DNA from: Desemzia sp045528445
GTDB lineage: Bacteria > Bacillota > Bacilli > Lactobacillales > Carnobacteriaceae
DNA: 64,000 nt
Direction of reading: 5' to 3'
NCBI RefSeq assembly: GCF_045528445.1
Contig: NZ_JBGQQU010000007.1
Location: forward strand, 1-64,000
The notes under the pieces were generated by a model that did no database searches, had not been told where the DNA came from, and was given only the letters and a program-made list of their open reading frames with translations. This document shows positions 26,088-34,527 of the stretch, one piece after another (within the stretch, counting starts at the first letter, position 1; each line of letters starts with the position of its first letter). A program made the position numbers and the translations under genes.

Positions 26088-26768
26088 ATGTCTCAATTCT
26101 TAAATACTTATTTTCCAAATGTAATTGAAATTCAAGATGAAGTGCTTGAAAGCTTTATCCAAACGATTTACATGGTCTTATTGACTGCAGCTATTGCGGG
26201 AGTTTTAGGAATCTTCCTAGGGATTATTCTAGTGGTTACAGGACCAAAAGGAATCCTCGTAAATAAGCGTATCTATAATTTTTTAGATCAATTTATTAAT
26301 ATTTTCCGTTCCGTACCTTTCATTATTATGATGACATTGATCGTACCTTTCACACGATTGGTTGTAGGAACTTCCATTGGGACTTCTGCTGCTATTATTC
26401 CTTTAATCGTAGGGACAACACCATTTTTTGCTCGACAAATACAAAATGCTTTACTAGAAATTGATCCTGGTGTAATTGAAGCAGCTGAAGCGATGGGCTC
26501 GAGTCCTCTTGAAATTATATTTAGAGTGTATTTGAAAGAAGGGTTAACGCCCATCATCCGTGTATCCTCTTTAACAATTATTAATTTAGTGGGATTAACA
26601 GCAATGGCAGGAGCTATTGGCGGCGGCGGCTTAGGAAACTTAGCTATCGCCCGAGGATACAATCGATTCCAATCGGATGTCACTCTTGTAGCTACTTTAC
26701 TAATTCTGTTGATCGTTTTTATCAGTCAGGCTCTTGGAAATTATTTTGTCAAAAAAACCAGTCATTAA
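26088..26768 (+). CDS. metI: Methionine ABC transporter permease
   Basis: A 226-aa MetI permease with five or six membrane segments (TIYMVLLTAAIAGVLGIFLG; FINIFRSVPFIIMMTLIVPF). The EAA loop EAAEAMGSSPLEIIFRVYLKEG (residues about 133-154) contacts MetN. It lies 14 bp after metN with AAAGGGG upstream of the ATG. Confidence 0.96.
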   Translation: MSQFLNTYFPNVIEIQDEVLESFIQTIYMVLLTAAIAGVLGIFLGIILVVTGPKGILVNKRIYNFLDQFINIFRSVPFIIMMTLIVPFTRLVVGTSIGTSAAIIPLIVGTTPFFARQIQNALLEIDPGVIEAAEAMGSSPLEIIFRVYLKEGLTPIIRVSSLTIINLVGLTAMAGAIGGGGLGNLAIARGYNRFQSDVTLVATLLILLIVFISQALGNYFVKKTSH

Positions 26769-26801
26769 TCAAACTAAAACACATAAAAGGGAGAAATCAT
26801 C

Positions 26802-27623
26802 ATGAAAAACAGCAAAAAATTATTATCTAGTATCGTATTAGGATTTGGGGCTTTGGTCTTAGCAGCTTGCGGGAATACAGCTGCAGGAGATGAAGACCAA
26901 ACAGTTACATTGGGTGTTATCGGAGAAGATCAAGATGTGTGGGATTTTGTAGCAGATAAGTTAGAAGAAGACGGTATTACGTTAGAATTAGTAAAATTCA
27001 CTGACTACGCACAACCCAATAACGCATTGGATGAAGGCGAAGTAGACTTGAACTCTTTCCAACATCAAATCTTCTTAGATTCTTACAACGAAGATAGTGG
27101 AACAGATTTAACAGCTATCGGAAATACCGTGATCGCTCCACTTGGTATTTATTCTCAAAACCTTACTTCTATTGAAGAAATCAAAGATGGCGATGTTGTG
27201 GCGATTCCAAATGACATTACCAACGGGGGCCGCGCATTGCTCTTGTTGCAAACAGCTGGTTTGATTACAGTTGATCCTGCAGCTGAAACAACACCTACAG
27301 TGAACGATATTACAGATAACCCTTTAAACCTTGAGATCCAAGAACTAGATGCTGCTCAAACAGCCCGCTCTCTTCCTGACGTAGCTGTTTCCATCATTAA
27401 CAGCGGTATGGCAGTTGATGCAGGATTCGTCCCTGTAGAAGACGCTATCTTCCTAGAACCAGTCGATGACAACTCTGAACCCTACATCAACATCATCGTA
27501 GCACGTGCCGAAGATACAGAAAACGAATTGTACCAAAAAGTCGTAGAAGCTTATCAAGCAGAAGACACTAAAGAAGTAATCGCAGAATCCTCCAAAGGAT
27601 CTTCTGTACCAGCCTGGGACTAA
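26802..27623 (+). CDS. metQ: Methionine-binding lipoprotein MetQ
   Basis: A 273-aa NlpA/MetQ-family substrate-binding lipoprotein. Signal peptide with lipobox VLAAC (Cys about residue 23) anchors it outside the cell. NLNSFQHQIFLDSYN and AIPNDITNGGRALLLLQTAGLI are family signatures for D/L-methionine binding. AAAGGGAG precedes ATG 26802. The stop codon is immediately followed by repeat copy F. Confidence 0.95.
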   Translation: MKNSKKLLSSIVLGFGALVLAACGNTAAGDEDQTVTLGVIGEDQDVWDFVADKLEEDGITLELVKFTDYAQPNNALDEGEVDLNSFQHQIFLDSYNEDSGTDLTAIGNTVIAPLGIYSQNLTSIEEIKDGDVVAIPNDITNGGRALLLLQTAGLITVDPAAETTPTVNDITDNPLNLEIQELDAAQTARSLPDVAVSIINSGMAVDAGFVPVEDAIFLEPVDDNSEPYINIIVARAEDTENELYQKVVEAYQAEDTKEVIAESSKGSSVPAWD

Positions 27624-27746
27624 AACAGAGAGCGGAGAAAAGCGTTTTGCCTATCGACTATAAGAAAATCCCAACAGGCAGGTGTTTTTTACCTGACAGT
27701 TGGGATTAGCTTATAGTCGCATAGGCAGCTTTTCGCAACTCGTTTA
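27623..27746 (+). repeat. Intercistronic palindromic repeat, copy F
   Basis: Begins at the metQ stop codon (TAA then AACAGAGAGCGG). Arms GACTATAAG / CTTATAGTC and AATCCCAAC-AGGCAGGT / ACCTGACAGTTGGGATT form a long stem around GTTTTTT. Arm sequences are unrelated to those of other copies, but the ends match. Confidence 0.85.
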
Positions 27747-27870
27747 AAACAGAGAGCGGAGCAAGGCGTTTAGACTCTCGTAGAGTTCACCTTTCCCTTT
27801 TAATTGGGTGCTTTTCCCAACTAAAAGGGAAAGTGAAATCGTAGAGAGTCTGCCTTGCGCAGCTCGTTTC
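27747..27870 (+). repeat. Intercistronic palindromic repeat, copy G
   Basis: The most regular copy. GCAAGGC / GCCTTGC, AGACTCTC / GAGAGTCT, and TTTCCCTTTTAATTGGG / CCCAACTAAAAGGGAAA form a stem spanning nearly the whole element. It ends CGCAGCTCGTTTC 50 bp before the M20 peptidase start. Confidence 0.88.
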
Positions 27871-27923
27871 AGATCAGAAACCAAAAAAACAACAACACCA
27901 ACATTCTAAGGAGGAAATCATTC

Positions 27924-29117
27924 ATGACGACAACACTCACACAAACAACAATCAAAGAAGAAGTTTTACACGGTGCCGATGAGGTGATTGCTTTAAGACG
28001 CTTTTTCCACCAACATCCTGAGCCAAGCTTGAAGGAATTTGAAACGATCAAACGCATTAAACAAGAACTCGACAAATTAGGTATACCCCATGAGTCTGTC
28101 GGCGAAACTGGAGCTATTGGAACCATTACTGGCGGAAAAGGTCCAGGAAAAACCATTCTTTTACGGGCAGACATTGATGCATTGGAATTAGAAGATGCTA
28201 AAGATAAGCCGTATAAATCATTAAAATCTGGCTTACATCATGCATGCGGTCATGATGGTCACGCCTCTGCTCTACTCGGCGCCGCTAAAATTCTGAAAAA
28301 TCATGAAGCTGAATTCAACGGAACGATTAAATTAGCCTTTCAGCAAGCAGAAGAAATCGGTGCCGGTGCTCGTCAATTTGTCAAAGGCGGTTTTGTAGAT
28401 AATGTGGATCAAGTATTCGGAATCCATGTTTCTTCTGGCACTCCTACCGGAAAAATCGAAATCACTTCTGGTGCTTCAAATGCTTCATGTGATATTTTCA
28501 GCATCAAAGTGCATGGAAAAAGCAGCCATGTAGGCAAACCCCATTTAGGAAAAGATGCTTTATTAACCGCAGCGGCCATTACAGTTGAATTACAAAGCAT
28601 CGTCGCGCGCGAAGTAGACCCATTGGATCAAGCAGTTGTTGCTGTCGGTGTATTGAACGCTGGTACGAGGTACAATATCGTCGCTAATGAAGCAAGTTTA
28701 GAAGGAACCGTTCGAACATTCAGTCATGAAACACGCCAGTTCGTTTTGGAGGCTGTAGAACGTGTAGCCCGTGAAGTAGCTAAAGCTCATCGGACGACGA
28801 TCGAATTTGAAAACTACGATGCTGCCGCTCCCCTTATCAATGATCCAATTGCGGCTAAACGTGCTGAACGGATAGCCGCTGGAATTGTCGGAAACGAAAA
28901 CATCATTACCAATGCACCAAAAAGTATGGGAGCAGATGATTTTGCTGACTATTTGGCTGTTGCTCAGGGTGTGTATGCTTTTGTAGGAACTCGAAATCCT
29001 GATGATCCGGATACTTGGTATGGTCATCATCATGAAAACTTCGATATTGATGAACGTGGATTGGCAATTGCAACTGAATTGCATGTGAATTATGCATTAG
29101 ATTTTTTGACCGAATAA
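27924..29117 (+). CDS. M20 family amidohydrolase (N-acyl amino acid deacylase type)
   Basis: A 397-aa M20D metallo-amidohydrolase. Metal ligands are in HHACGHDGHASALLGAA (about residues 100-116), Glu in QQAEEIGAGA, and a dimerisation domain follows (SSHVGKPHLGKDAL). Relatives hydrolyse N-acyl amino acids or auxin conjugates; YxeP-type enzymes sit in sulfur amino acid operons in Bacillus. Lying behind metNIQ with only repeats between, it might free methionine from an N-acyl form; that is inference. The start is ATG 27924 after AAGGAGG; an upstream in-frame start lies inside the repeat. Confidence 0.9.
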   Translation: MTTTLTQTTIKEEVLHGADEVIALRRFFHQHPEPSLKEFETIKRIKQELDKLGIPHESVGETGAIGTITGGKGPGKTILLRADIDALELEDAKDKPYKSLKSGLHHACGHDGHASALLGAAKILKNHEAEFNGTIKLAFQQAEEIGAGARQFVKGGFVDNVDQVFGIHVSSGTPTGKIEITSGASNASCDIFSIKVHGKSSHVGKPHLGKDALLTAAAITVELQSIVAREVDPLDQAVVAVGVLNAGTRYNIVANEASLEGTVRTFSHETRQFVLEAVERVAREVAKAHRTTIEFENYDAAAPLINDPIAAKRAERIAAGIVGNENIITNAPKSMGADDFADYLAVAQGVYAFVGTRNPDDPDTWYGHHHENFDIDERGLAIATELHVNYALDFLTE

Positions 29118-29145
29118 TGTACAAGTTGGTTCACTTATTTCTTAT

Positions 29146-29178
29146 AAAAAAACTCAGAAAAAAACTGAGTTTTTTTAT
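29146..29178 (+). terminator. Terminator of the met operon
   Basis: AAAACTCAG, loop AAAAAA, CTGAGTTTTTTT, 30 bp after the M20 stop codon. Confidence 0.88.
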
Positions 29179-29279
29179 TTTGACCTCTTTCCTAGCTGTC
29201 CTTGCTTTCATCTGCCTTTTCAAAAGCTAAGCACATTTTCTCTTAGAAATAAAGACTTAAAAACATATTTTATTTGCTA

Positions 29280-29285
29280 TATAAT
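29280..29285 (+). promoter_or_regulatory. -10 element of the nrdJ promoter
   Basis: A perfect TATAAT with a poor -35 (TTAAAA 17 bases upstream). The NrdR boxes lie just downstream, where a bound repressor would block initiation. Confidence 0.5.
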
Positions 29286-29295
29286 AAATAAGGTA

Positions 29296-29311
29296 TTACA
29301 ATATATAGTGT
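29296..29311 (+). promoter_or_regulatory. NrdR box 1
   Basis: TTACAATATATAGTGT, matching the NrdR consensus ACACWATATHTWGTGT at 14 of 16 positions. Confidence 0.8.
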
Positions 29312-29327
29312 AAAAATCAAGTTCACC

Positions 29328-29343
29328 ACACTATATATTGTGT
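29328..29343 (+). promoter_or_regulatory. NrdR box 2
   Basis: ACACTATATATTGTGT, a full match to the NrdR consensus, 32 bp (three helical turns) centre to centre from box 1. Paired boxes with this spacing are the usual NrdR arrangement on ribonucleotide reductase genes. Confidence 0.88.
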
Positions 29344-29383
29344 TTTTTTGTGTGATTATTGACTAAAGATAGGGGTGTTGGTT

Positions 29384-31933
29384 ATGGCGATGAATGTATC
29401 ATCGAAAGCAACGTTAGATAAAAAACAATTGAATGAGGATATAAAAGGGTTCCCTCCAGTTCATCCTATCACTGAGGAGATGAAATTAACTTTTGAAGGA
29501 GTATCTCGCTTAGTAATGCTCGATCGTTATTCGTTTAAAGACACTTCAAAAATGACTCTCTCTACAGGTGATTTAGTGGTTTTAACCATTAAAGAAGATC
29601 CAAAATATCCAGCTCGCGGTATTGGTTTTATCACAGAACTAAATCATCAAAAAAATCAGGCAACTATTCTTGTCGAAGAAGAATATAGAAGCAATCTAGA
29701 AGATGCTCATGAACGTGAAACAGGTGAAATCGTCCGTAGTATCGATATCATTGAAAAACCTTTAGAAATCTATTATGAACAAATCGCGAAACGAAATGCT
29801 AGCGGATTGTCAGAGGTTGAAGTAGATCCTCAACAAGCGAAGACTGATTTTGACGCTTTCTATGCAGAATTAAGTTCTTTAAACTTTGTACCAGCTGGTC
29901 GTGTCTTGTATGGTGCAGGGTCTCAAACAGATGTTACTTATTTTAACTGTTATGTGATGCCATTCGTAGAAGACTCTCGCGAAGGGATCTCGGATCACCG
30001 TAAACAAGTTATGGAAATTATGAGTCGTGGCGGCGGTGTTGGAACGAACGGTTCTACTTTACGTCCGCGCAATACATTAGCGCGTGGCGTGAACGGAAAA
30101 TCTTCCGGTTCTATCTCTTGGTTAGACGACATTGCTAAATTGACACACTTAGTAGAACAAGGCGGCAGCCGACGTGGGGCACAAATGATCATGCTGGCTG
30201 ACTGGCATCCGGACGTAATCGAATTTATTATTTCCAAAATGCAAAACCCGCGTATTCTTCGTTTCTTGATTGAACAAACAGAAGACGAGCAAATCAAAAA
30301 ATTAGCACAGGAAAAATTGAAATTTACTCCTTTCATTGAAAAAGAAAAAGCCTTGTATCAAGGAGTATTGAATTACAAAAATATGCCTGGAACTGGCGGA
30401 TTCGATGTTTCTATCATTAAAGAAGCTGAAGACAAATTGCAGACAGGCGGTACTTACTCGGTCCATAATCCTGACTTCTTAACAGGTGCTAACATCTCTC
30501 TTTGTTTAACAGATGATTTTATGCAGGCTGTAGAAAACGATGACAAATATCAATTGAAATTCCCCGATGTAGAAAACTACAGCCCAGAAGAAATGGACTA
30601 TTACAATGCTCATTGGGCTGATTGCGGAGATGTTCGCGAATGGGAAGCTCAAGGACATGGAGTGCGTATTTATCGTTCTATTCGTGCACGTGAATTATGG
30701 AAATTGATCAACATTTGTGCAACTTATTCTGCAGAACCTGGCGTTTTCTTTATCGACAATGCCAATAAGAAAACTAATGCTACTGCATATGGGCAAAAAG
30801 TAGTGGCTACGAACCCTTGTGGCGAACAACCTTTAGCTCCTTTCTCTGTTTGTAATTTGGCAGCCGTTAATTTGGCGCAAATGGTCAACAAAGATACGCA
30901 ATCAGTCGACTTTAACAAATTAACTCAAACTGTTAAAACAGGTGTTAGAATGCAAGATAATGTCATTGATGCGACCCCTTACTTCCTAGAAGAAAATGAG
31001 CAGCAAGCCCTTGGCGAACGTCGCGTTGGTCTCGGCGTCATGGGATTAGCCGATTTATTGATTTATATCGGTGAGACTTATGGTTCTGAATCTGGGAATC
31101 AATTGGTCGATGAAGTCTTTCAAACCATTGCAATTTCAGCTTATGAAGCTTCCATTGAATTGGCTAAAGAACGCGGTAGTTTCCCCTTCCTGATTGGGAA
31201 TACAGATGAAGAAACAGCTCAACTAAGAGAAAACTTTATTAATACTGGGTATATGAAAGAAATGCCGGAACACATTCGCGAAGGCGTCTTGAAACATGGT
31301 ATCCGTAATTCTCATTTATTAACAGTTGCGCCAACAGGTTCTACAGGAACGATGGTCGGTGTCTCTACTGGACTAGAACCTTACTTCTCTTTCTCTTACT
31401 ACAGAAGCGGACGTTTGGGCAAGTTTATTGAAGTCAAAGCAGATATTGTTCAAGAGTATTTGGACAGACACCCTGAAGCAGATGCCAATTCTCTTCCAGA
31501 ATTCTTTGTTTCAGCGATGGAATTAGCTCCTGAAGCTCACGTAGATGTGCAAACTACTATCCAACGTTGGGTAGACAGTTCTATCTCTAAAACGGTAAAC
31601 GCGCCACGCGGTTACAGTGTAGAACAAGTTCAAGGTATTTACGAACGTCTTTACAACGGAGGCGCTAAAGGCGGCACAGTTTACGTTGACGGCAGCCGTG
31701 ATACTCAAGTGTTGACTCTAAAAGCGGAAGAAAATACTTGGGAAGAGGACGCTCTTGCACCTACTCCTAACGAAACTAAAGTAGAAATAAAAGCTTTTGC
31801 GGATGCTGAAGAAGTTAATATCGGTAACGAAGTAGGTGATACATGTCCTATTTGCCGCCAAGGTACTGTCGAAGATATCGGCGGCTGCAATACATGTACT
31901 AACTGCAGCGCTCAATTAAAATGCGGTTTATAG
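29384..31933 (+). CDS. nrdJ: Adenosylcobalamin-dependent (class II) ribonucleotide reductase
   Basis: An 849-aa class II reductase converting ribonucleotides to deoxyribonucleotides with a B12-derived radical, independent of oxygen. The reducible pair is in FNCYVMPF and SVCNLAAVN, the radical Cys and Glu in NPCGEQPLAPF, the phosphate-binding loop near TVAPTGSTGTM, and the C-terminal redox tail CPICRQG...CNTCTNC. The length suits the long bacterial form, not the 740-aa monomer of Lactobacillus leichmannii. ATG 29384 is preferred to GTG 29375, which lies on the AGGGG ribosome site. NrdR boxes lie upstream. It requires cobalamin supply. Confidence 0.95.
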   Translation: MAMNVSSKATLDKKQLNEDIKGFPPVHPITEEMKLTFEGVSRLVMLDRYSFKDTSKMTLSTGDLVVLTIKEDPKYPARGIGFITELNHQKNQATILVEEEYRSNLEDAHERETGEIVRSIDIIEKPLEIYYEQIAKRNASGLSEVEVDPQQAKTDFDAFYAELSSLNFVPAGRVLYGAGSQTDVTYFNCYVMPFVEDSREGISDHRKQVMEIMSRGGGVGTNGSTLRPRNTLARGVNGKSSGSISWLDDIAKLTHLVEQGGSRRGAQMIMLADWHPDVIEFIISKMQNPRILRFLIEQTEDEQIKKLAQEKLKFTPFIEKEKALYQGVLNYKNMPGTGGFDVSIIKEAEDKLQTGGTYSVHNPDFLTGANISLCLTDDFMQAVENDDKYQLKFPDVENYSPEEMDYYNAHWADCGDVREWEAQGHGVRIYRSIRARELWKLINICATYSAEPGVFFIDNANKKTNATAYGQKVVATNPCGEQPLAPFSVCNLAAVNLAQMVNKDTQSVDFNKLTQTVKTGVRMQDNVIDATPYFLEENEQQALGERRVGLGVMGLADLLIYIGETYGSESGNQLVDEVFQTIAISAYEASIELAKERGSFPFLIGNTDEETAQLRENFINTGYMKEMPEHIREGVLKHGIRNSHLLTVAPTGSTGTMVGVSTGLEPYFSFSYYRSGRLGKFIEVKADIVQEYLDRHPEADANSLPEFFVSAMELAPEAHVDVQTTIQRWVDSSISKTVNAPRGYSVEQVQGIYERLYNGGAKGGTVYVDGSRDTQVLTLKAEENTWEEDALAPTPNETKVEIKAFADAEEVNIGNEVGDTCPICRQGTVEDIGGCNTCTNCSAQLKCGL

Positions 31934-31943
31934 AATCACTTGG

Positions 31944-31982
31944 AAAAATCCCCGCGGACACTTGGTCTGCGGGGATTTTTCA
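31944..31982. terminator. Bidirectional terminator between nrdJ and mgsA
   Basis: AAAAATCCCCGCGGAC, loop, GTCTGCGGGGATTTTT; strong GC stem serving two convergent genes. Confidence 0.9.
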
Positions 31983-31987
31983 GGTAA

Positions 31988-32419
31988 TCAGATATCGATG
32001 GAATCTCGTTCTCTTTTTTTAGCAATTTCTCTCCAATTTAAGAAACCGGCATCTAATCCGCGCAACAACATTTCAGCTGTCCCAAGATTGGTTGCTAAAG
32101 GAATTTCATAGACATCGCTCAAACGCAGCAAAGCAGAAATATCCGGTTCGTGAGGTTGCGAAGTCAACGGGTCACGAATAAAAATCACCATATCTATTTT
32201 GTTATCTGAGATGAAAGCACCGATTTGTTGATCTCCGCCTAGGGGTCCTGATTTAAAACGGTGAATCGGTAATCCAGTGGCTTCAATAATTCGTTCTCCA
32301 GTGGTTCCCGTTGCATAAAGTGTGTGTTTATTTAAGATTTCTTGGTAAGCGATACTTAGCTTTACAATGTCATCTTTCTTTTTATCATGGGCAATCAAAG
32401 CAATATTTAATTTAATCAA
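31988..32419 (-). CDS. mgsA: Methylglyoxal synthase
   Basis: A 143-aa enzyme turning dihydroxyacetone phosphate into methylglyoxal and phosphate, a bypass of lower glycolysis under phosphate limitation. Motifs: LIAHDKKKDDIV, YATGTTGERI, SGPLGGDQQIGA (phosphate binding) and the catalytic FIRDPLTSQPHEPD. The start TTG 32419 has GGAG eight bases upstream; a GTG three codons earlier overlaps that site. It is divergent from a DJ-1/PfpI gene that could handle its toxic product. Confidence 0.95.
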   Translation of the reverse strand: MIKLNIALIAHDKKKDDIVKLSIAYQEILNKHTLYATGTTGERIIEATGLPIHRFKSGPLGGDQQIGAFISDNKIDMVIFIRDPLTSQPHEPDISALLRLSDVYEIPLATNLGTAEMLLRGLDAGFLNWREIAKKRERDSIDI

Positions 32420-32594
32420 CTTATTCACTCCATTCCATTATCTTTTCTTTCTTATCATACCATTTAGCATTCTAAATTTAAAACTCTGCTCTGTATCGTG
32501 AGAATTTTTTTGCAAAAGCCCTATTACTTGATGCTCTTTTCTAATTTCGTTACACTGATTTTAGAATCAAAAAAAAACAGAAAAGGAGATTATT

Positions 32595-33110
32595 ATGGGA
32601 AAAAAAGTAGCAACCGTTATAACTAAATTATTCGAAGATGTTGAGTTTACTTCTCCAAAAGAGGCTTTAACAGATGCTGGCCATGAAGTAGTCACCATTG
32701 GCTTTGAAGCTGGTGAAACAGTTGAGGGCAAAAAAGGCGAAGCTTCTGTGACTATCGATAAAGGGATTGACGATGTAAAACCTGAAGATTTCGATGCCCT
32801 GTATATACCAGGCGGTTTTTCTCCAGATCAACTTCGTAAAGATGACCGTTTCTTGGCTTTTGTCCAAGCTTTTGCAAATGATCAAAAACCGATTTTCTCT
32901 ATTTGCCACGGACCGCAGTTATTGATCAATGCAGAAGTCGTAAAAGGCAAAAAATTAACTGCTGTGAAGCAAGTTGCTGTTGATTTAAAAAACGCAGGAG
33001 CAGATTTTATTGATGCTGAAGTAGTTACAGATGACAGTGGTATGATTTCCAGTCGTACTCCTGATGATTTGCCAGCTTTTAACAAAGCGATTGTAGCTGC
33101 ATTAGATTAA
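32595..33110 (+). CDS. DJ-1/PfpI family protein (protease/deglycase-like)
   Basis: A 171-aa class I glutamine amidotransferase-like protein. The nucleophile elbow reads FSICHGPQLLINA with Cys near residue 104 followed by His; LYIPGGFSPDQLR holds the conserved Glu-region equivalent. Members such as YraA/YfkM and PfpI have been described as proteases, chaperones, methylglyoxalases (glyoxalase III) or protein deglycases. Divergent placement with mgsA (175 bp) favours a carbonyl-stress role, by inference. AAAAGGAG precedes ATG 32595. Confidence 0.88.
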   Translation: MGKKVATVITKLFEDVEFTSPKEALTDAGHEVVTIGFEAGETVEGKKGEASVTIDKGIDDVKPEDFDALYIPGGFSPDQLRKDDRFLAFVQAFANDQKPIFSICHGPQLLINAEVVKGKKLTAVKQVAVDLKNAGADFIDAEVVTDDSGMISSRTPDDLPAFNKAIVAALD

Positions 33111-33149
33111 ATCGCTTACTAAATAAGTATTTTTTCATTAAAATACCCT

Positions 33150-33183
33150 AAAAACTTCACCTGTTTTTCATGAAGAGTTTTCG
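33150..33183 (+). terminator. Weak terminator-like hairpin after the DJ-1 gene
   Basis: AAAACTTC, loop, GAAGAGTTTTC about 40 bp after the stop codon; the stem has a bulge and the T tail is short. Confidence 0.45.
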
Positions 33184-33204
33184 GGAAATTGTTATACTAT
33201 TTTT

Positions 33205-33307
33205 AGTCGTTTAAGTAAACCTAAAAATTTTCAGACTCTTTTCTCCCCCTAATGAAAAGAGACTTATCCCTAATAGTAGAAACCTATCCCGGTTTCTACT
33301 TTTTTTT
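33205..33307 (+). ncRNA. Candidate small RNA with C-rich loops
   Basis: A TATACT at 33193-33198 (poor -35) could start a transcript of about 100 nt near 33205. It contains hairpin CTCTTTTC-TCCCCCTAAT-GAAAAGAG (33235-33260) with a C-rich loop, a single-stranded TTATCCCTAA, and ends in a strong terminator GTAGAAACC-TATCC-CGGTTTCTAC plus eight T (33276-33307). UCCC-bearing loops are typical of Firmicute sRNAs that pair with Shine-Dalgarno sequences. No reading frame of note. Confidence 0.45.
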
Positions 33308-33347
33308 GCGTAAAAATAAAAAGCATTGCTTTATAGCAACGCCTTTT

Positions 33348-34412
33348 CTATTTTACTGTATTGGATATCGTTTGTTTATACATTTTGATGGCTAGTGCAA
33401 TAAACGCAGCCCCAATAAAAGCAATCACACTTCCTAGTACCAATCCGGCAAAACGATAGCTTACCAGGTCATGTACAAAAGCACCGCTAGATAAACTAGC
33501 TAACAACAAAGATAGCGGGTTGGTAAAGAAATTAGCTAATCCATAATTTCGAACCATACAATATTCTACAAATATATTCAGCACAGTGATAATAATGATT
33601 GTCGAAAGCATACTCAAATCCAAAGAAAATAATAGAATTCCTAATAGTAATCCGACAATTCCTCCAATAATTCTTTGAACGTTACGATGGAAAATAATAA
33701 TCAATTCTCTTCCTTGCAGAACAGCTGCACAAGAAATAGTGACCCAATAAGGGTTTCCTAGTCCTAAAGACATACCAATATAAGTAGCAAAAAAGATAAT
33801 CCCTGCATGGTGGATAGAAGAGAGCAATAATTTCGAATCATTTTTAAGTGCATAATCAAGCTTTTCTCTAAAAGAAATGGATTTATAGGGTTCCATCTCT
33901 CCAATTAATCTGCGATGCATCATTCCTACTACAGAAGCGACAAGAATAGCTGCTATCACTCCAAACACAACATATGATGTAGCATGTAAGATTCCTGCAA
34001 AGTCTAATGACGTTCCTGTTGCCATAGAACTCACCATAATAACAAAGAACACTCCTGGCTTCGGTGCATTTAATATCCTAAAGATGATAAAACCAAGTAA
34101 ACTGATCACACTAATCGTTATCGGAATCATCCAAGGTACAAAGGTCGATACAGCTCCTGAAAAGAAACCCAATACGATACAAACTCCTACTCTAAAGATT
34201 CGTTGCATTAAATATTTCGTGGGAATCGGTAAATAATACAAAAAAGCAAATGCCCCTAATGCTCCAAAAGTTCCAATCTGCATATTGCCTAAGAAATAGC
34301 CTATGAAAAGCATCATACCAGTTGTGATACCTGCTCCAAAAACCCGTAATAGAGAATCATCCGTTTCTTTGATCAACAAGAGATCTTTAACGGTATTCTT
34401 TATTTTACTCAT
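33348..34412 (-). CDS. FUSC-family-like integral membrane protein
   Basis: A 354-aa membrane protein with two blocks of hydrophobic segments (about residues 25-165 and 200-345), separated by a basic cytoplasmic stretch (MMHRRLIGEMEPYKSISFREKLDYALKND). The repeated layout and GNPYWVTISCAAVLQGRE followed by RNVQRIIGGIVGLLLG are characteristic of the FUSC / aromatic acid exporter family. Substrate unknown. GGTGATTG upstream of ATG 34412. Single gene; the 491-bp insertion element lies about 100 bp upstream of its start, which could affect expression. Confidence 0.82.
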   Translation of the reverse strand: MSKIKNTVKDLLLIKETDDSLLRVFGAGITTGMMLFIGYFLGNMQIGTFGALGAFAFLYYLPIPTKYLMQRIFRVGVCIVLGFFSGAVSTFVPWMIPITISVISLLGFIIFRILNAPKPGVFFVIMVSSMATGTSLDFAGILHATSYVVFGVIAAILVASVVGMMHRRLIGEMEPYKSISFREKLDYALKNDSKLLLSSIHHAGIIFFATYIGMSLGLGNPYWVTISCAAVLQGRELIIIFHRNVQRIIGGIVGLLLGILLFSLDLSMLSTIIIITVLNIFVEYCMVRNYGLANFFTNPLSLLLASLSSGAFVHDLVSYRFAGLVLGSVIAFIGAAFIALAIKMYKQTISNTVK

Positions 34413-34518
34413 CTGTCAATCACCTATTCTATTAATTATAGTTTACTGTATTGGTTTACCAAAAATATCAGTAACTCTTATATTATACACCCTTTATCAC
34501 ATCTTTGCTCGTCTTCTT

Positions 34519-34527
34519 TTAACAATA
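34519..34527 (+). repeat. Target site duplication, left
   Basis: TTAACAATA directly outside the left inverted repeat; an identical copy is at 35019-35027. Confidence 0.85.

Noticed and set aside
29296..29348. Inverted repeat with T run before nrdJ read as a terminator
   Set aside because: Each half is itself a consensus NrdR box at the canonical spacing; a terminator between promoter and start would be less consistent.
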